Positions 38,997-48,148 of a stretch of DNA of 64,000 bases are shown here, one piece after another; position 1 is the first letter of the stretch, and every line of letters begins with the position of its first letter. The DNA comes from Streptomyces sp. GESEQ-35 (GTDB taxonomy: Bacteria; Actinomycetota; Actinomycetes; Streptomycetales; Streptomycetaceae). The DNA is taken from NCBI RefSeq assembly GCF_017948485.1, contig NZ_JAFFSX010000001.1, positions 744,001 through 808,000 of the forward strand. Direction: 5' to 3'. Position numbers and translations under genes: made by a program. A model generated the notes under the pieces. That model was not told where the DNA came from. It did not search any database and saw only the letters and a list, made by a program, of their open reading frames with translations.

Positions 38997-41285
38997 ATGC
39001 TGAGGTCCGGATCTTGGCGGGCGGCGGGGAGTGAGTACGGCGGCGTGAGAGCAGCGGGACGAGGGGACCGGGCGCGGCTGCGGGACCTCGCGGCGGCGTC
39101 CGACCCCGGACTGCTCCGGCTGACCGCCGGGCTGCGGACGGTGGGCGCCATCGCCCTCGCGCTGGCCGTGCTGGCCCTGCTGGGATCCGACGTGACCCAT
39201 CTGGTGGCGGGGGCCATGGCGGCGATGGTCGCCACCTTCGCCATCCGGGAGAAACAGCGCGCCCAGCAGGCCGTCACGCTCGCGCTGGGGCTGCCGGTGG
39301 CGCTGGCCGCCGTGAGCCTCGGGGCATTGCTGCACTCCCGCGTCGTGGCCGGTGACGTCTTCTTCGTCGTGCTCGTCTTCGCCGGTGTGTATGTGCGCCG
39401 GTTCGGCGACCGGGGCACGGCGCTCGGGCTGATCGGCTTCCAGGTGTACTTCCTGTCCCTGTTTGTCGGTGCCACCGTCTCGGCCCTGCCCGAGCTGTGC
39501 GGAGCGATCGTCGTCGCCTTCCTGTGCAGTGCAGTGGTGCGGTTCGTGCTCGTGCCTCAGACGGCGACGGGAACGCTGGAGCGGCTGCGGGAGGCGTTCC
39601 GCGCCCGGATGGCACAACTCGTGTCCGCACAGCTCGACCTGCTGGACGCAGGTCCCGACGACGTGGACAAAGCGCTGGAGGACGTACGCGACGGCACCGC
39701 GCGTCTGCACGAGACGGCCATGCTGATCCAGGACCGGCTGGATGACGGAACGTCCGACGAGGCCGTGGCGCGGCTGGTGCAACGCCGGGTCGCGGATGCC
39801 GAGATCGCCGCCGAACGGCTCGGCCTGTTGCTGCTGACCGCGCGCAGCGCAGAGCGGGCGGACACGCTCACCCTGCATCTGCCGGGCGCGCCCGCACCAT
39901 CGGGCAGCCCGCTTCCGGTGCGGGACGAGGCGACTGCCACCCTGCGCCGCGATCTGGAGGCGCTCCGGCTGCTCGTCCTGCGGCCCGTCTCCCAGAGCAC
40001 CGGTGCCGGGCTGTCCCAGGTGCGCAACCGGCTGCTCGGCTACCGCGACGAGGAGAACCTGCCGCCGGCGCCGCCCGCCGTCCAGGACGTCTTCCGGGGC
40101 ATCGGCGAGACGGCCCGCGCGGTCCTCGGGCTGCGGATCGCCCTCGACGGTCCGCAGGACGACTCGGACGACAGCCCGGAAGCGGCCCGTTCACGCGAGG
40201 AACTCGACGCCGAGGACGCGGCAATCACCGGCGCCGCGGAGAGCGAGCAGGCGGAAACCGGTCTGCGCCGCGCCACCACGCGGGCCGCCGTGCAGGTGGC
40301 CGTGGGTTCCGCGCTCGCCATCGCCGGTGGTGAGCTGCTCTCCAGCCAGCGCTGGTACTGGGCGGTCCTGACGTGCTGGCTCGTCTTCATAAACACGGCA
40401 TCGACAGGCGAGATCCTGGTCAAGGGCTATCGCCGGCTCGTCGGGACCGTGCTCGGTGTGGTGGCCGGGATCGTGCTCGCGGGCCTGGTCGGCGGGCACA
40501 CCTGGCCGGCGTTCGGGCTGGTGCTGGTGTTCGTGTTCGCGATGTTCTACTCGGCACCGCTGTCCTACACGCTGATGTCCTTCTTCGTCACCGCGGCACT
40601 GGGCCTGCTCTACACCCTGCTGCACACCTACAGCCTCTCGGTACTGCTGGTGCGCATCGAGGAGACGGCGCTAGGCGCGGCCTGCGGGATCGCCGCGGCG
40701 GCTCTGGTGCTGCCGGTCCACACGGACCGCCGTACGAACGACCTCCTGGGAACGGTGCTGGAACGGCTCGGCGACGTCGCCGAGGCCGCCATCGACCAAC
40801 TCAGCGGCGGGCCCGAGGTCGACCTGCTGGACAAGGCGCGCGACCTGGACGAGGCGCTGGCCGAGCTGAGCGCGGCCACGCAGCCGCTCACCCACCCGAT
40901 CACGCCCATGCGGACGCGGCGCGACACCGCCCGCTATGTGGTCGCGCTCCTGGAGACCTGCGCGTACCACGCGCGTGCGCTGGCCGCGACCGCCGAACTC
41001 CTGCCCACCCACCCGTCGATCGCGGCGGACCCCCGGCTGCGCCGGGCCGGACGGCGGATCGCGCACAATATCGAAGCCATCGCCGCGCATGTCGCGGACG
41101 AGCACAGCACCGCCGAGGTCGAGGCGGGGGCGAGCATCGCCGCCCTGCTGGAGCCCGACATCCCCGGCACCCCCCGGTTCGGCCGGGTCACCGACCGGGT
41201 GCTGCGGCATCTACAGCGCCTGGACGAGGGCGTGGTCGGTCTGGCGCGGCCGTTGAACGTGCCGGTCGCGGCGCCGAAACGGTGA
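38997..41285 (+). CDS. FUSC-family (fusaric acid resistance-like) membrane protein
   Basis: 762 residues. Two blocks of hydrophobic helices: about 45-190 (for example LRTVGAIALALAVLALLG, VTHLVAGAMAAMVATFAIRE, VVAFLCSAVVRFVLVP) and about 440-570 (VQVAVGSALAIAGGELLSSQ, LVGTVLGVVAGIVLAGLVGG, MSFFVTAALGLLYTLLH). Each block is followed by a long soluble helical domain. This is the FUSC/aromatic-acid exporter architecture. Likely exports an organic acid or lipid precursor. The ATG at 38997 is weakly supported; GTG at 39045 in the same frame is an alternative. 50 bases after ndh. Confidence 0.85.
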   Translation: MLRSGSWRAAGSEYGGVRAAGRGDRARLRDLAAASDPGLLRLTAGLRTVGAIALALAVLALLGSDVTHLVAGAMAAMVATFAIREKQRAQQAVTLALGLPVALAAVSLGALLHSRVVAGDVFFVVLVFAGVYVRRFGDRGTALGLIGFQVYFLSLFVGATVSALPELCGAIVVAFLCSAVVRFVLVPQTATGTLERLREAFRARMAQLVSAQLDLLDAGPDDVDKALEDVRDGTARLHETAMLIQDRLDDGTSDEAVARLVQRRVADAEIAAERLGLLLLTARSAERADTLTLHLPGAPAPSGSPLPVRDEATATLRRDLEALRLLVLRPVSQSTGAGLSQVRNRLLGYRDEENLPPAPPAVQDVFRGIGETARAVLGLRIALDGPQDDSDDSPEAARSREELDAEDAAITGAAESEQAETGLRRATTRAAVQVAVGSALAIAGGELLSSQRWYWAVLTCWLVFINTASTGEILVKGYRRLVGTVLGVVAGIVLAGLVGGHTWPAFGLVLVFVFAMFYSAPLSYTLMSFFVTAALGLLYTLLHTYSLSVLLVRIEETALGAACGIAAAALVLPVHTDRRTNDLLGTVLERLGDVAEAAIDQLSGGPEVDLLDKARDLDEALAELSAATQPLTHPITPMRTRRDTARYVVALLETCAYHARALAATAELLPTHPSIAADPRLRRAGRRIAHNIEAIAAHVADEHSTAEVEAGASIAALLEPDIPGTPRFGRVTDRVLRHLQRLDEGVVGLARPLNVPVAAPKR

Positions 41286-41294
41286 CCCCGGGGT

Positions 41295-41732
41295 TCAGGA
41301 CAGCGGCACCACGGCGGTGATGCACTTGCCGCCCGACGGCAGGTCCGCGACCCGTATGTCGCGGGCCAGCAGGCAGACGATCGGCCAGCCGCGCCCGCCG
41401 ACCCGCTGCCGGCCCTGTCCGTCGACCGGCGGGGCGGACACCGGGAGGGCATCGCTGCGGTCGCAGACCGAGACCCGTACCGCGGGCCCTTCGATGTCGA
41501 CGCGGAAGTCCGTGATGCCGCCGCCGTGCAGGATCGCGTTGGTGGTCAGCTCCGTGGCGACCAGCAGCGCGTCACCCAGGGCGTTGGCGCCGCACGGGGT
41601 TCCGGTGGCGCGACAGCGTTCGGTCACTGCACGCTCCACGGCCCTGCGCGCCTCTGCGGGTGCGCAGGGCCGCCCGGGACGGCTCACCGCCGACGCGCCG
41701 AGGCCGGGGTCGGTCCTGCGGTCCTCGTACAT
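41295..41732 (-). CDS. RsbW-like ATP-binding protein (HATPase_c_2)
   Basis: 145 residues, small GHKL ATPase of the many Streptomyces anti-sigma-like proteins. N-box LLVATELTTNAILHGG (Glu61, Asn65) intact, G1-like VSVCDRSDALP with a substituted Gly, and GGRGWPIVCLLARD as the Gly-rich lid. Such proteins bind SigB-type sigma factors, anti-anti-sigma factors or act in signalling pairs with PP2C phosphatases. No sigma gene adjacent. The ATG at 41732 is fixed by length. Convergent with FUSC (9 bases between stops); divergent from the small gene at 41883. Confidence 0.88.
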   Translation of the reverse strand: MYEDRRTDPGLGASAVSRPGRPCAPAEARRAVERAVTERCRATGTPCGANALGDALLVATELTTNAILHGGGITDFRVDIEGPAVRVSVCDRSDALPVSAPPVDGQGRQRVGGRGWPIVCLLARDIRVADLPSGGKCITAVVPLS

Positions 41733-41882
41733 CCCTGTGGCTCCTGTTCGTGCGGAAAGAAGCCGGGCCCGGCTGTACAAAAGGTCTCTCCTATGCGGCT
41801 CACCCCTGCGCATCGCGCCAAACCTCTTGCCGCAAACAGGAGTGCGGGCCATCCCCGCGCGACATCGGGGTACCCGGAAACC

Positions 41883-42104
41883 ATGACGGATGTCGTGGAC
41901 TCGGACGAACTGCTGCGGCGCATCCAGCGGGCCAGGGCCTACGCGGAACAGGAGAAGCGGATGTGGCGGTCGCGCAGCGATGCGCTCACACCCACCGATC
42001 CGGACAAGGCCAGGGACGCGGCCGTGCGGACGCTGGCGTACGAGGCCGTGCTCGGGGTGCTGGACGAGATCGTCACCCCGGGCCGGCACAGTGAGGAGCG
42101 GTGA
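41883..42104 (+). CDS. Small conserved-looking hypothetical protein
   Basis: 73 residues, highly charged and predicted helical (ELLRRIQRARAYAEQEKRMW ... ARDAAVRTLAYEAVLGVLDEI). No family recognised; no signal or membrane segment. Codon third-position GC and the sharp helical pattern support coding. The ATG at 41883 follows GGGGTACC weakly; an upstream extension overlaps the divergent gene. A strong terminator lies 140 bases after the stop. Confidence 0.65.
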   Translation: MTDVVDSDELLRRIQRARAYAEQEKRMWRSRSDALTPTDPDKARDAAVRTLAYEAVLGVLDEIVTPGRHSEER

Positions 42105-42243
42105 GGCCCTGAAACCGGGCACGGAGTGAAACAGGACACGTGACCGGCTTTCGTGTACACAAGAGGCCCCTGAATGGTTTACCGTTCATTCATACGTGGT
42201 GACGGGGTCGACCGTATCCGTCCTCCGTCCGCCACCGCTAACG
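42105..42243 (+). ncRNA. Possible small RNA or long 3' UTR ending at the 42280 terminator
   Basis: 139 non-coding bases lie between the stop of the small gene and a very strong intrinsic terminator. They contain an inverted repeat TGAATG-N10-CATTCA at 42171-42192, which would form a hairpin. They could be a 3' UTR, or a small RNA with its own promoter. After the terminator, 42281-42410 holds the start region of the next gene. Nothing else is recognised in 42105-42410. Confidence 0.3.
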
Positions 42244-42280
42244 GCCCTGGCTGGTCTCCCCCGTCCAGCCAGGGCTTTTT
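42244..42280 (+). terminator. Strong intrinsic terminator
   Basis: GCCCTGGCTGG (42244-42254), loop TCTCCCCCGT, CCAGCCAGGGC (42265-42275), then TTTTT. An 11-base perfect stem with a T-run is unusually canonical for this GC-rich genome. Confidence 0.85.
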
Positions 42281-42410
42281 CATGCCCGCCGGGCGAACCC
42301 GGGGTTGCCGTCCGCAACTGCCGTCCGCCGAGGTGCTCCGCGCGTCCGCAGCGGCTGAAATGGGCGTAGGGAAAGCACCGGATCCGATCGCCGGCGAGGA
42401 GCCCCGCGTC

Positions 42411-42866
42411 ATGACCAAAGCGATAAAACTGCTGACCGCCCTTCCTCCGCCCCAGCGGCAGCACCTGATGGAACTGGCGCGGGAGGTCTCCTTCCCGGAG
42501 GACTCCCGGATCTTCGAGGCGGGCGACCGGGCCGACCGCTTCTGGGTCATCCGCTCGGGCGCGGTCTCGCTCACCCAGCGGGTGAACTCCCTGCAACGGG
42601 TCACCGTGGCGAGCCTCGGCGCGGGCGATCTGCTCGGCTGGTCCTGGCTGTTCCCGCCGCACGAGTGGGACTTCGGGGCGGAGGCCTTCAGCCCCGTACG
42701 CGCCTACGAGTTCGACGCGGCCGCCGTGCTCCGGCTGTGCGAGGAGGATCCGCCCCTCGGACTGTCCCTGGTGCGAGTCGTGGCGGAGATCCTCGCGCAC
42801 CGGCTGGAGATGACCCGGGGCAAGCTGATGGAGCAGTACTCGATGCACCGGCGGGGTTCGCTGTAG
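42411..42866 (+). CDS. Cyclic-nucleotide-binding-domain protein without DNA-binding domain
   Basis: 151 residues. Crp/Fnr-type beta-roll (VSFPEDSRIFEAGDRADRFW, VIRSGAVSLTQ, VASLGAGDLLGWSWLFPP) and the following alpha-C-type helix (LSLVRVVAEILAHRLEMTRGK). No helix-turn-helix follows: the gene ends there. The GDLLGWSW segment differs from the usual phosphate-binding GE-x4-RAA loop, so cNMP binding is doubtful. The ATG at 42411 has GAGGAG 10 bases upstream. Probably a signalling module acting by protein contact. Convergent with the MFS gene (4 bases). Confidence 0.82.
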   Translation: MTKAIKLLTALPPPQRQHLMELAREVSFPEDSRIFEAGDRADRFWVIRSGAVSLTQRVNSLQRVTVASLGAGDLLGWSWLFPPHEWDFGAEAFSPVRAYEFDAAAVLRLCEEDPPLGLSLVRVVAEILAHRLEMTRGKLMEQYSMHRRGSL

Positions 42867-42870
42867 GGCG

Positions 42871-44169
42871 TCAGACGCTGTAGCGGCGCAGTGCGGGCAT
42901 CGCGGCGGCCAGGCCCAGCATGACGGTGACGACCAGGATGCCGCCGCCCGCCACCGCCGTACGCGGACCGAAGGCGGAGCCGGCGGTGCCGTGCAGGAGG
43001 TCGGCGAGGCGCGGGCCGCCCGCGACGACGACCGTGAACACGCCCTGCATACGGCCGCGCATCTCGTCCGTGGCGGCGGACAGCAGGATCGCCCCGCGGA
43101 AGACCATCGAGACCATGTCGGCGATCCCGGCCACGGCCAGGAACGCCACCGCGAGCCACAGGCTGTCGCTCAGCCCGAAGCCGGTGATGGCCACGCCCCA
43201 GGCGACGACCGCGCCGATGACCATCCAGCCGTGCCGGCGGATCCGGGAGAACGTACCGGAGAACAGCCCGCCCGCCACCGCCCCGATGGGGATCGCCGCG
43301 AACAGCAGGCCGAGGGCGAGCCCTTCGCCGTACGAGGCGTAGGTCTCGGCGGCGAGCTGTGGGAACAGGGCGCGGGGCATGCCGAGGACCATGGCGACGA
43401 CGTCGGCGAGGAAGGACAGCAGCAGCACCTTGTGCAGGGAGATGTAGCGGAACCCGGCCCCGATCTCGCGCAGCCCGGCACGACGGGCCGACCGGCCGTC
43501 CAGTGGCGGCAGAGAGGGGAGTCGTACGACGGCCCAGACCACGACGCACAGGGCGAGGGCGTCGATCAGATACAGCTCGGGCAGGCCGATGACGGGGATG
43601 AGGGCGCCGGCGAGGAGGGGGCCCGCGACCAGGCCGGTCTGCATGACGGTGGAGCCGAGGGCGTTCGCGGCGGGCAGTTCGTGCTCGGGGACCAGGCGGG
43701 CTATGGAGGCGTTGCGGGCCGGGGCGTTGAGGCCGAAGAAGGCCTGTTGGACGGCGAGCAGGATCATCAGCACGGCCACGGAGTCGAGGCCGGCGGCGGC
43801 CTGGATCCAGAACAGCAGCGAGGTCACGGCTATGCCGATGTTGGTGATCAGCAGCAGCTTGCGGCGGTCCACGGTGTCGGCGACGGCGCCGCCCCACAGG
43901 GCGAACACGACCATGGGCAGCAGACCCGCCAGGCTGGCGTAGCCGACCCAGGCGGAGGAGCCGGTGATGTCGTAGATCTGCTTGGGCACGGCGACGGCGG
44001 TGAGCTGGCTGCCGACCGCGGTGACGATGGTCGAGCTCCACAGGCGGCGGTAGGCCGGGCGGCGCAGCGGACGGGTGTCCATCGCCCAGCGGCGCCAGCC
44101 GCGGCGGGGTGGCCCGGCCTGGTCGGCGGCCTCTGAATCGGGGTGGGTGTTGCTCTCGCTCGTGTCCAC
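42871..44169 (-). CDS. MFS transporter (EntS/DHA3-like)
   Basis: 432 residues with about twelve hydrophobic helices. The loop 2-3 signature reads GGAVADTVDRRKLLL, and after TM4 GLNAPARNASIARLVPEHELPAANAL is the strongly conserved stretch of the DHA3/enterobactin-exporter branch. Likely drug or siderophore efflux. The ATG at 44169 lies 116 bases after the end of the upstream TetR gene, same strand; the TetR may regulate it. The N-terminal 35 residues are hydrophilic. Confidence 0.92.
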   Translation of the reverse strand: MDTSESNTHPDSEAADQAGPPRRGWRRWAMDTRPLRRPAYRRLWSSTIVTAVGSQLTAVAVPKQIYDITGSSAWVGYASLAGLLPMVVFALWGGAVADTVDRRKLLLITNIGIAVTSLLFWIQAAAGLDSVAVLMILLAVQQAFFGLNAPARNASIARLVPEHELPAANALGSTVMQTGLVAGPLLAGALIPVIGLPELYLIDALALCVVVWAVVRLPSLPPLDGRSARRAGLREIGAGFRYISLHKVLLLSFLADVVAMVLGMPRALFPQLAAETYASYGEGLALGLLFAAIPIGAVAGGLFSGTFSRIRRHGWMVIGAVVAWGVAITGFGLSDSLWLAVAFLAVAGIADMVSMVFRGAILLSAATDEMRGRMQGVFTVVVAGGPRLADLLHGTAGSAFGPRTAVAGGGILVVTVMLGLAAAMPALRRYSV

Positions 44170-44285
44170 GGGGTTCCTGGGTGCTCGCTACATCTATCGG
44201 ATCGAGGGTTCACTATGGCAGCACCACCTGAGCCTTCGGGGTCCGCGATCTCAGGTTCCGGCGATGAGCGTCGCGCCGAGGGCGA

Positions 44286-45005
44286 TCATCGTGGCGCCTG
44301 GTCCCGCAGCTCCTCGAGTCTTGCGGTGGCGCTGTCCAGGAGCATCTCCAGGGCCGTCGGGTAGGCGCTGGTGACCATGCGGGTCGCCAGGAGGGGTGCC
44401 GCCTCGGCGATGCGGGGGTGGGTGGTGCGGGGCAGACGGGCGTAGGTCGAGCGCCACATGTCCTCGTCGTCGTGGAGCGAGGCGCTCGGCAGGGTCAGTG
44501 AGGCGGCGTCGAGTGCGGCGAAAGCCAGGCTCTGGTCGATGAAGGCCTGGTAGATCCGTACCGTGTCCGGCACCGGGAACCCGGCCGTGCGCAGCACGTC
44601 CAGGACGGCCTCGTCGGCGGCCAGTTCGTTGGACCGCCCGGTGACCCGGCTCGCCGTGAGCAGTGCCGCCTGCGGATGGGCGACGTACGCGGCGTGGACG
44701 CGCAGCCCGAAGGCGCGCAGGTCCGCCCGCCACTCCCCCGTGGGCCGCCAGCCCCGCAGTGCCTGGCCGATGAGCGCGTCGCCGATGGCGAGGGTCAGGT
44801 CGTCCATGCCACGGAAGTAGCGGTACAGCGTGCTCGGGTCGGCATCGAGGGCGAGGCCGAGGCGACGGGCGGTGAGTCCGGCGCTGCCGTGCTCGCGCAG
44901 CATGCGCAGGGCGGTCTCGACGATCAGCTGCTCGGACAGCACCGTGCCGCTCTTGGTGGGGCGACGCCGGCGCCGCTTCTCCTCGGGCACCACGGGTTTG
45001 GGCAC
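44286..45005 (-). CDS. TetR-family transcriptional regulator
   Basis: 239 residues. Arg-rich start, then helix-turn-helix LTARRLGLALDADPSTLYRYFRG, and a TetR C-terminal domain (TetR_C type, FIDQSLAFAALDAASLTL). GTG start at 45005 with perfect AAGGAGG upstream. It is divergent from the saccharopine-dehydrogenase-like gene and upstream of the MFS gene on the same strand. It could control either. The 101-base divergent gap has no clear palindrome to my eye. Confidence 0.9.
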   Translation of the reverse strand: MPKPVVPEEKRRRRRPTKSGTVLSEQLIVETALRMLREHGSAGLTARRLGLALDADPSTLYRYFRGMDDLTLAIGDALIGQALRGWRPTGEWRADLRAFGLRVHAAYVAHPQAALLTASRVTGRSNELAADEAVLDVLRTAGFPVPDTVRIYQAFIDQSLAFAALDAASLTLPSASLHDDEDMWRSTYARLPRTTHPRIAEAAPLLATRMVTSAYPTALEMLLDSATARLEELRDQAPR

Positions 45006-45106
45006 GGCAGCCTCCTTATGCCAACGCCATTGACCTTAAGCGAGCGGGCGGCGTTGTATCCCTGTGGGGCCTCGTCCGCACCGTTCGACCGACAGGGAGT
45101 TCTGTC

Positions 45107-46321
45107 ATGCGTGTACTGCTCGTGGGCGCCGGCGGTGTGGGCACCGCCGTCACCCGGATCGCGGCCCGGCGGTCCTTCTTCGAGGCGATGGTGGTCGCCG
45201 ACTTCGACCCGGCAAGAGCGGACGCGGCCGTCACGGCGGTCGGCGACCGGAGGTTCCGTGCCGAGCGCGTGGACGCGGGCGACGAGGCGGCGGTGGCGGC
45301 ACTGCTGGAGCGGCACGCGTGCGACGTGCTCCTGAACGCCACCGACCCGCGCTTCGTGATGCCGCTGTTCCGGGCGGCACACGCGGCCGGAGCCACATAT
45401 GTCGACATGGCGATGTCGTTGTCGCATCCCCACCCCGACCGCCCGCACGACGAGTGCGGGGTCAAGCTCGGCGACGCCCAGTTCGCGCAGGCCGCCGACT
45501 GGGAGAAGGCGGGTGTGCTGGCGCTCGTCGGCATGGGGGTGGAGCCGGGACTGTCCGATGTGTTCGCCCGGCACGCCGCCGATGAACTCTTCGACGAGAT
45601 CGAGGAGATCGGCATCCGTGACGGCGCGAACCTGACCGTCGACGGCTACGACTTCGCCCCGTCCTTCAGTATCTGGACCACGATCGAGGAGTGCCTGAAC
45701 CCTCCGGTGGTGTACGAGGCCGACCGCGGCTGGTTCACCACGGCGCCGTTCAGCGAGCCCGAGGTGTTCGACTTCCCCGAGGGCATCGGCCCGGTCGAGT
45801 GCGTGAACGTGGAGCACGAGGAGGTGCTGCTCGTGCCGCGCTGGATCGACGCACGCCGGGTGACCTTCAAGTACGGCCTGGGCGAGGAGTTCATCCAGAC
45901 CCTCAGGACACTGCACCTGCTGGGCCTGGACCGCACCGACCCGGTGACCGTGCCGAGCACCGCAGGACCGGTCGCGGTGTCGCCCCGGGACGTGGTCGCC
46001 GCGTGTCTGCCCGACCCGGCCACGCTGGGCGAGCGGATGCACGGCAAGACGTGCGCGGGCACCTTGGTGCGGGGCACCAAGGACGGCGCGCCACGCGAGG
46101 TGTACCTGTACCACGTGGTCGACAACCAGTGGTCCATGGCGGAGTACGGCTGTCAGGCCGTCGTGTGGCAGACGGCCGTCAACCCGGTCGTCGCCCTCGA
46201 ACTCCTCGCCACCGGCGGCTGGTCGGGCTCGGGCGTCCTCGGCCCGGAGGCCTTCCCGGCCCGGCCGTTCCTCGACCTGCTGACGGCGTACGGCTCCCCC
46301 TGGAGGATGCGCGAGCAGTGA
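45107..46321 (+). CDS. Saccharopine dehydrogenase-family oxidoreductase
   Basis: 404 residues. N-terminal Rossmann motif VLLVGAGGVGTAVTRIAARR, then CDVLLNATDPRFVMP and ATYVDMAMSLSHPH typical of the saccharopine dehydrogenase NADP-binding family, GMGVEPGLSDVFARHAADEL in the centre and a C-terminal domain ending in TAYGSPWRMREQ. The family includes lysine-metabolism enzymes and carboxynorspermidine synthase-like enzymes; this member may act on an amino acid or imine adduct, not specified. The ATG at 45107 has CAGGGAG 8 bases upstream. Divergent TetR upstream, convergent histidine kinase downstream. Confidence 0.88.
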   Translation: MRVLLVGAGGVGTAVTRIAARRSFFEAMVVADFDPARADAAVTAVGDRRFRAERVDAGDEAAVAALLERHACDVLLNATDPRFVMPLFRAAHAAGATYVDMAMSLSHPHPDRPHDECGVKLGDAQFAQAADWEKAGVLALVGMGVEPGLSDVFARHAADELFDEIEEIGIRDGANLTVDGYDFAPSFSIWTTIEECLNPPVVYEADRGWFTTAPFSEPEVFDFPEGIGPVECVNVEHEEVLLVPRWIDARRVTFKYGLGEEFIQTLRTLHLLGLDRTDPVTVPSTAGPVAVSPRDVVAACLPDPATLGERMHGKTCAGTLVRGTKDGAPREVYLYHVVDNQWSMAEYGCQAVVWQTAVNPVVALELLATGGWSGSGVLGPEAFPARPFLDLLTAYGSPWRMREQ

Positions 46322-46333
46322 GGACGTCCCGGC

Positions 46334-48148
46334 CTACGTCGGACCGCCCGGCAGCCGCAGGCTGAAGACGCTGCCCTTGCCGGGCTCGCTCACCGCCTCA
46401 GCCCTTCCGCCGTGGGCCGCGACCAGATGACGGACTATGGGCAGACCCAGCCCACTGCCGCCCGTGCGACGGCTCCGGGACTTCTCCGCGCGCCAGAACC
46501 TGTCGAAGACATGCGGCAGGTCCTCGGGCGCGATGCCCGTGCCGGTGTCCGAGACCTCCAGGACGACATCGTCGCCGTCGTCGCGTGCGGCGAGCGTGAC
46601 GGTGCCGTCCGCGGGGGTGTGGCGCACCGCGTTGGACACCAGGTTGCCGAGTGCCTGCCGCATGCGGACCGGGTCGGCGTTCAGCCATGGGGTGCCCTCC
46701 ACGACGGTGCGCAGGTCGACGCCGGCCGCGTCGGCCGCGACGCGGTGGGCGGCGGAGACCTGCTGGAGGAGTTCGTCGCAGCGCACGGGCTCGCGGTGCA
46801 GGCGCAGGGTGCCCGCGTCGGCGGCCGCGAGGTCCTGGAGGTCGTCGATGACGCGCTGGAGGACGAGGGCCTCCTCGTGCAGCGCGGCGAGCAGGGCGGG
46901 GTCGGGATCGACGACGCCGTCCCGGGTGACCTCCAGCCAGCCGCGGATGTTGGTGAGCGGACTGCGCAGTTCATGGGCGATGTCGCTGACCATCGCCTTG
47001 CGCTGGGCCTCCAGGCGTTCGCGGCGTTCGGTCAGGTCGTTGAAGGCCGCGGCCAGGATGCCGGTCTCGTCCCGGGTGGTGACGGGGACGCGGACATGGC
47101 GCTCCGGCGGCTGCTGGGCCGCAGCGGTCAGTGCGCGCAGCGGCCGTACGAGCCGGGTGGCGATCACGGCGGTGACGGCCACGGTGACGGCGAGCACGAG
47201 CCCCGCGGTGCCCACGATCTTCGCCTTGTTGGCCGGTGACATGTCGAACCGCACGGCAGGGGTGTCTCCGCCGCCCAGGAACAGTTCGGCGACCGGTGCG
47301 ACATAGGGGTCGAGCTGGGTGCGGTGGGCGTCGTCGAGGCAGGACTCCGCCTCCTGCGTCTCCACGGCGCCGTCCTTGGCGAAGTGGGGATCCATGGACG
47401 GGCTCAGGTAGGCCGGGCCACGAAGGCCGGTCCCGAGGGACACGGGCATTCCGGGGTCCAGGCCCGCCCGGGTCAGACAGCCGCGTGAGAGCCTCTGAAG
47501 CGCGCTCAGCGCCTTCTCCTCCGTGGGGGTCGGCGTGTTGAGCAGTCCGTCGGCGCACTGCTCCGGCACGTACGAGGGCTGATCGGTGCCCTCCGCGTCG
47601 GCCACCACCGGGCGGCCGCTCGGCGTGCGCGCGAGGGTGGTCTCCACGCCGTTGAGGTCGAAGCAGCTTCGTCGTTTCCGGGCCAGGAGGTCGAGCTTGG
47701 TGCGTTCCTCCTTCGTGAGCCGGTACGGGCCCACCGCCCGCGGGTCGATGCCGCTCAGCTGGGCGCCGCGCTCGCTGGAGGTGTCGACGCGCAGCGGGTC
47801 GACGGTGGCGGCGGCGCTCGGCGGCAGGGAGGTGCCGGTCGGCGCGGAGTCGGCGATGGTCGCACGGCCGGGCGTGGTCAGGGCGATCCGGCGTCCCGTC
47901 TTCGCGGACAGCTCCCGCACGGTCGCCGTGACTCCCTTCCAGTCGGGGTGGGTGGCCGCGTAGCCGCTGAGTTCGGCGAGTACCTCCATGTCCGTGGCAA
48001 GGGCCTGGCCCTGTTCCTCCCTGAGGGCGCGGGTGGTGGTCGCCACGGCCAGCCACGCGGTCGCCGCGACCGAGCACACGGCGATGAGGCCGGAGGCGAT
48101 CAGCAGTCTCACCAGGAGGCGCTTGTGCAGCGGGATGCGTCCGCTCAT
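46334..48148 (-). CDS. Membrane sensor histidine kinase
   Basis: 604 residues. TM1 about 12-34 (LLVRLLIASGLIAVCSVAAT), a long extracytoplasmic sensor of about 290 residues, TM2 (IVGTAGLVLAVTVAVTAVIA), HAMP, then HisKA H-box SDIAHELRSPLTNIRG (His about 390) and HATPase with N-box ALGNLVSNAVRHTP, G1 DTGTGIAPEDL, G2 GGSGLGLPIV. The sensor holds four cysteines (in RSCFD, EQCADG, RGCLTR, ESCLDD), which could form two disulfides. The ATG at 48148 overlaps the response regulator stop (ATGA). Cognate pair with it; the signal is unknown but external. Confidence 0.93.
   Translation of the reverse strand: MSGRIPLHKRLLVRLLIASGLIAVCSVAATAWLAVATTTRALREEQGQALATDMEVLAELSGYAATHPDWKGVTATVRELSAKTGRRIALTTPGRATIADSAPTGTSLPPSAAATVDPLRVDTSSERGAQLSGIDPRAVGPYRLTKEERTKLDLLARKRRSCFDLNGVETTLARTPSGRPVVADAEGTDQPSYVPEQCADGLLNTPTPTEEKALSALQRLSRGCLTRAGLDPGMPVSLGTGLRGPAYLSPSMDPHFAKDGAVETQEAESCLDDAHRTQLDPYVAPVAELFLGGGDTPAVRFDMSPANKAKIVGTAGLVLAVTVAVTAVIATRLVRPLRALTAAAQQPPERHVRVPVTTRDETGILAAAFNDLTERRERLEAQRKAMVSDIAHELRSPLTNIRGWLEVTRDGVVDPDPALLAALHEEALVLQRVIDDLQDLAAADAGTLRLHREPVRCDELLQQVSAAHRVAADAAGVDLRTVVEGTPWLNADPVRMRQALGNLVSNAVRHTPADGTVTLAARDDGDDVVLEVSDTGTGIAPEDLPHVFDRFWRAEKSRSRRTGGSGLGLPIVRHLVAAHGGRAEAVSEPGKGSVFSLRLPGGPT

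Noticed and set aside
42105..42280. 6C RNA motif
   Set aside because: The loop has only five consecutive C and no second C-rich hairpin; the known 6C arrangement is not met.
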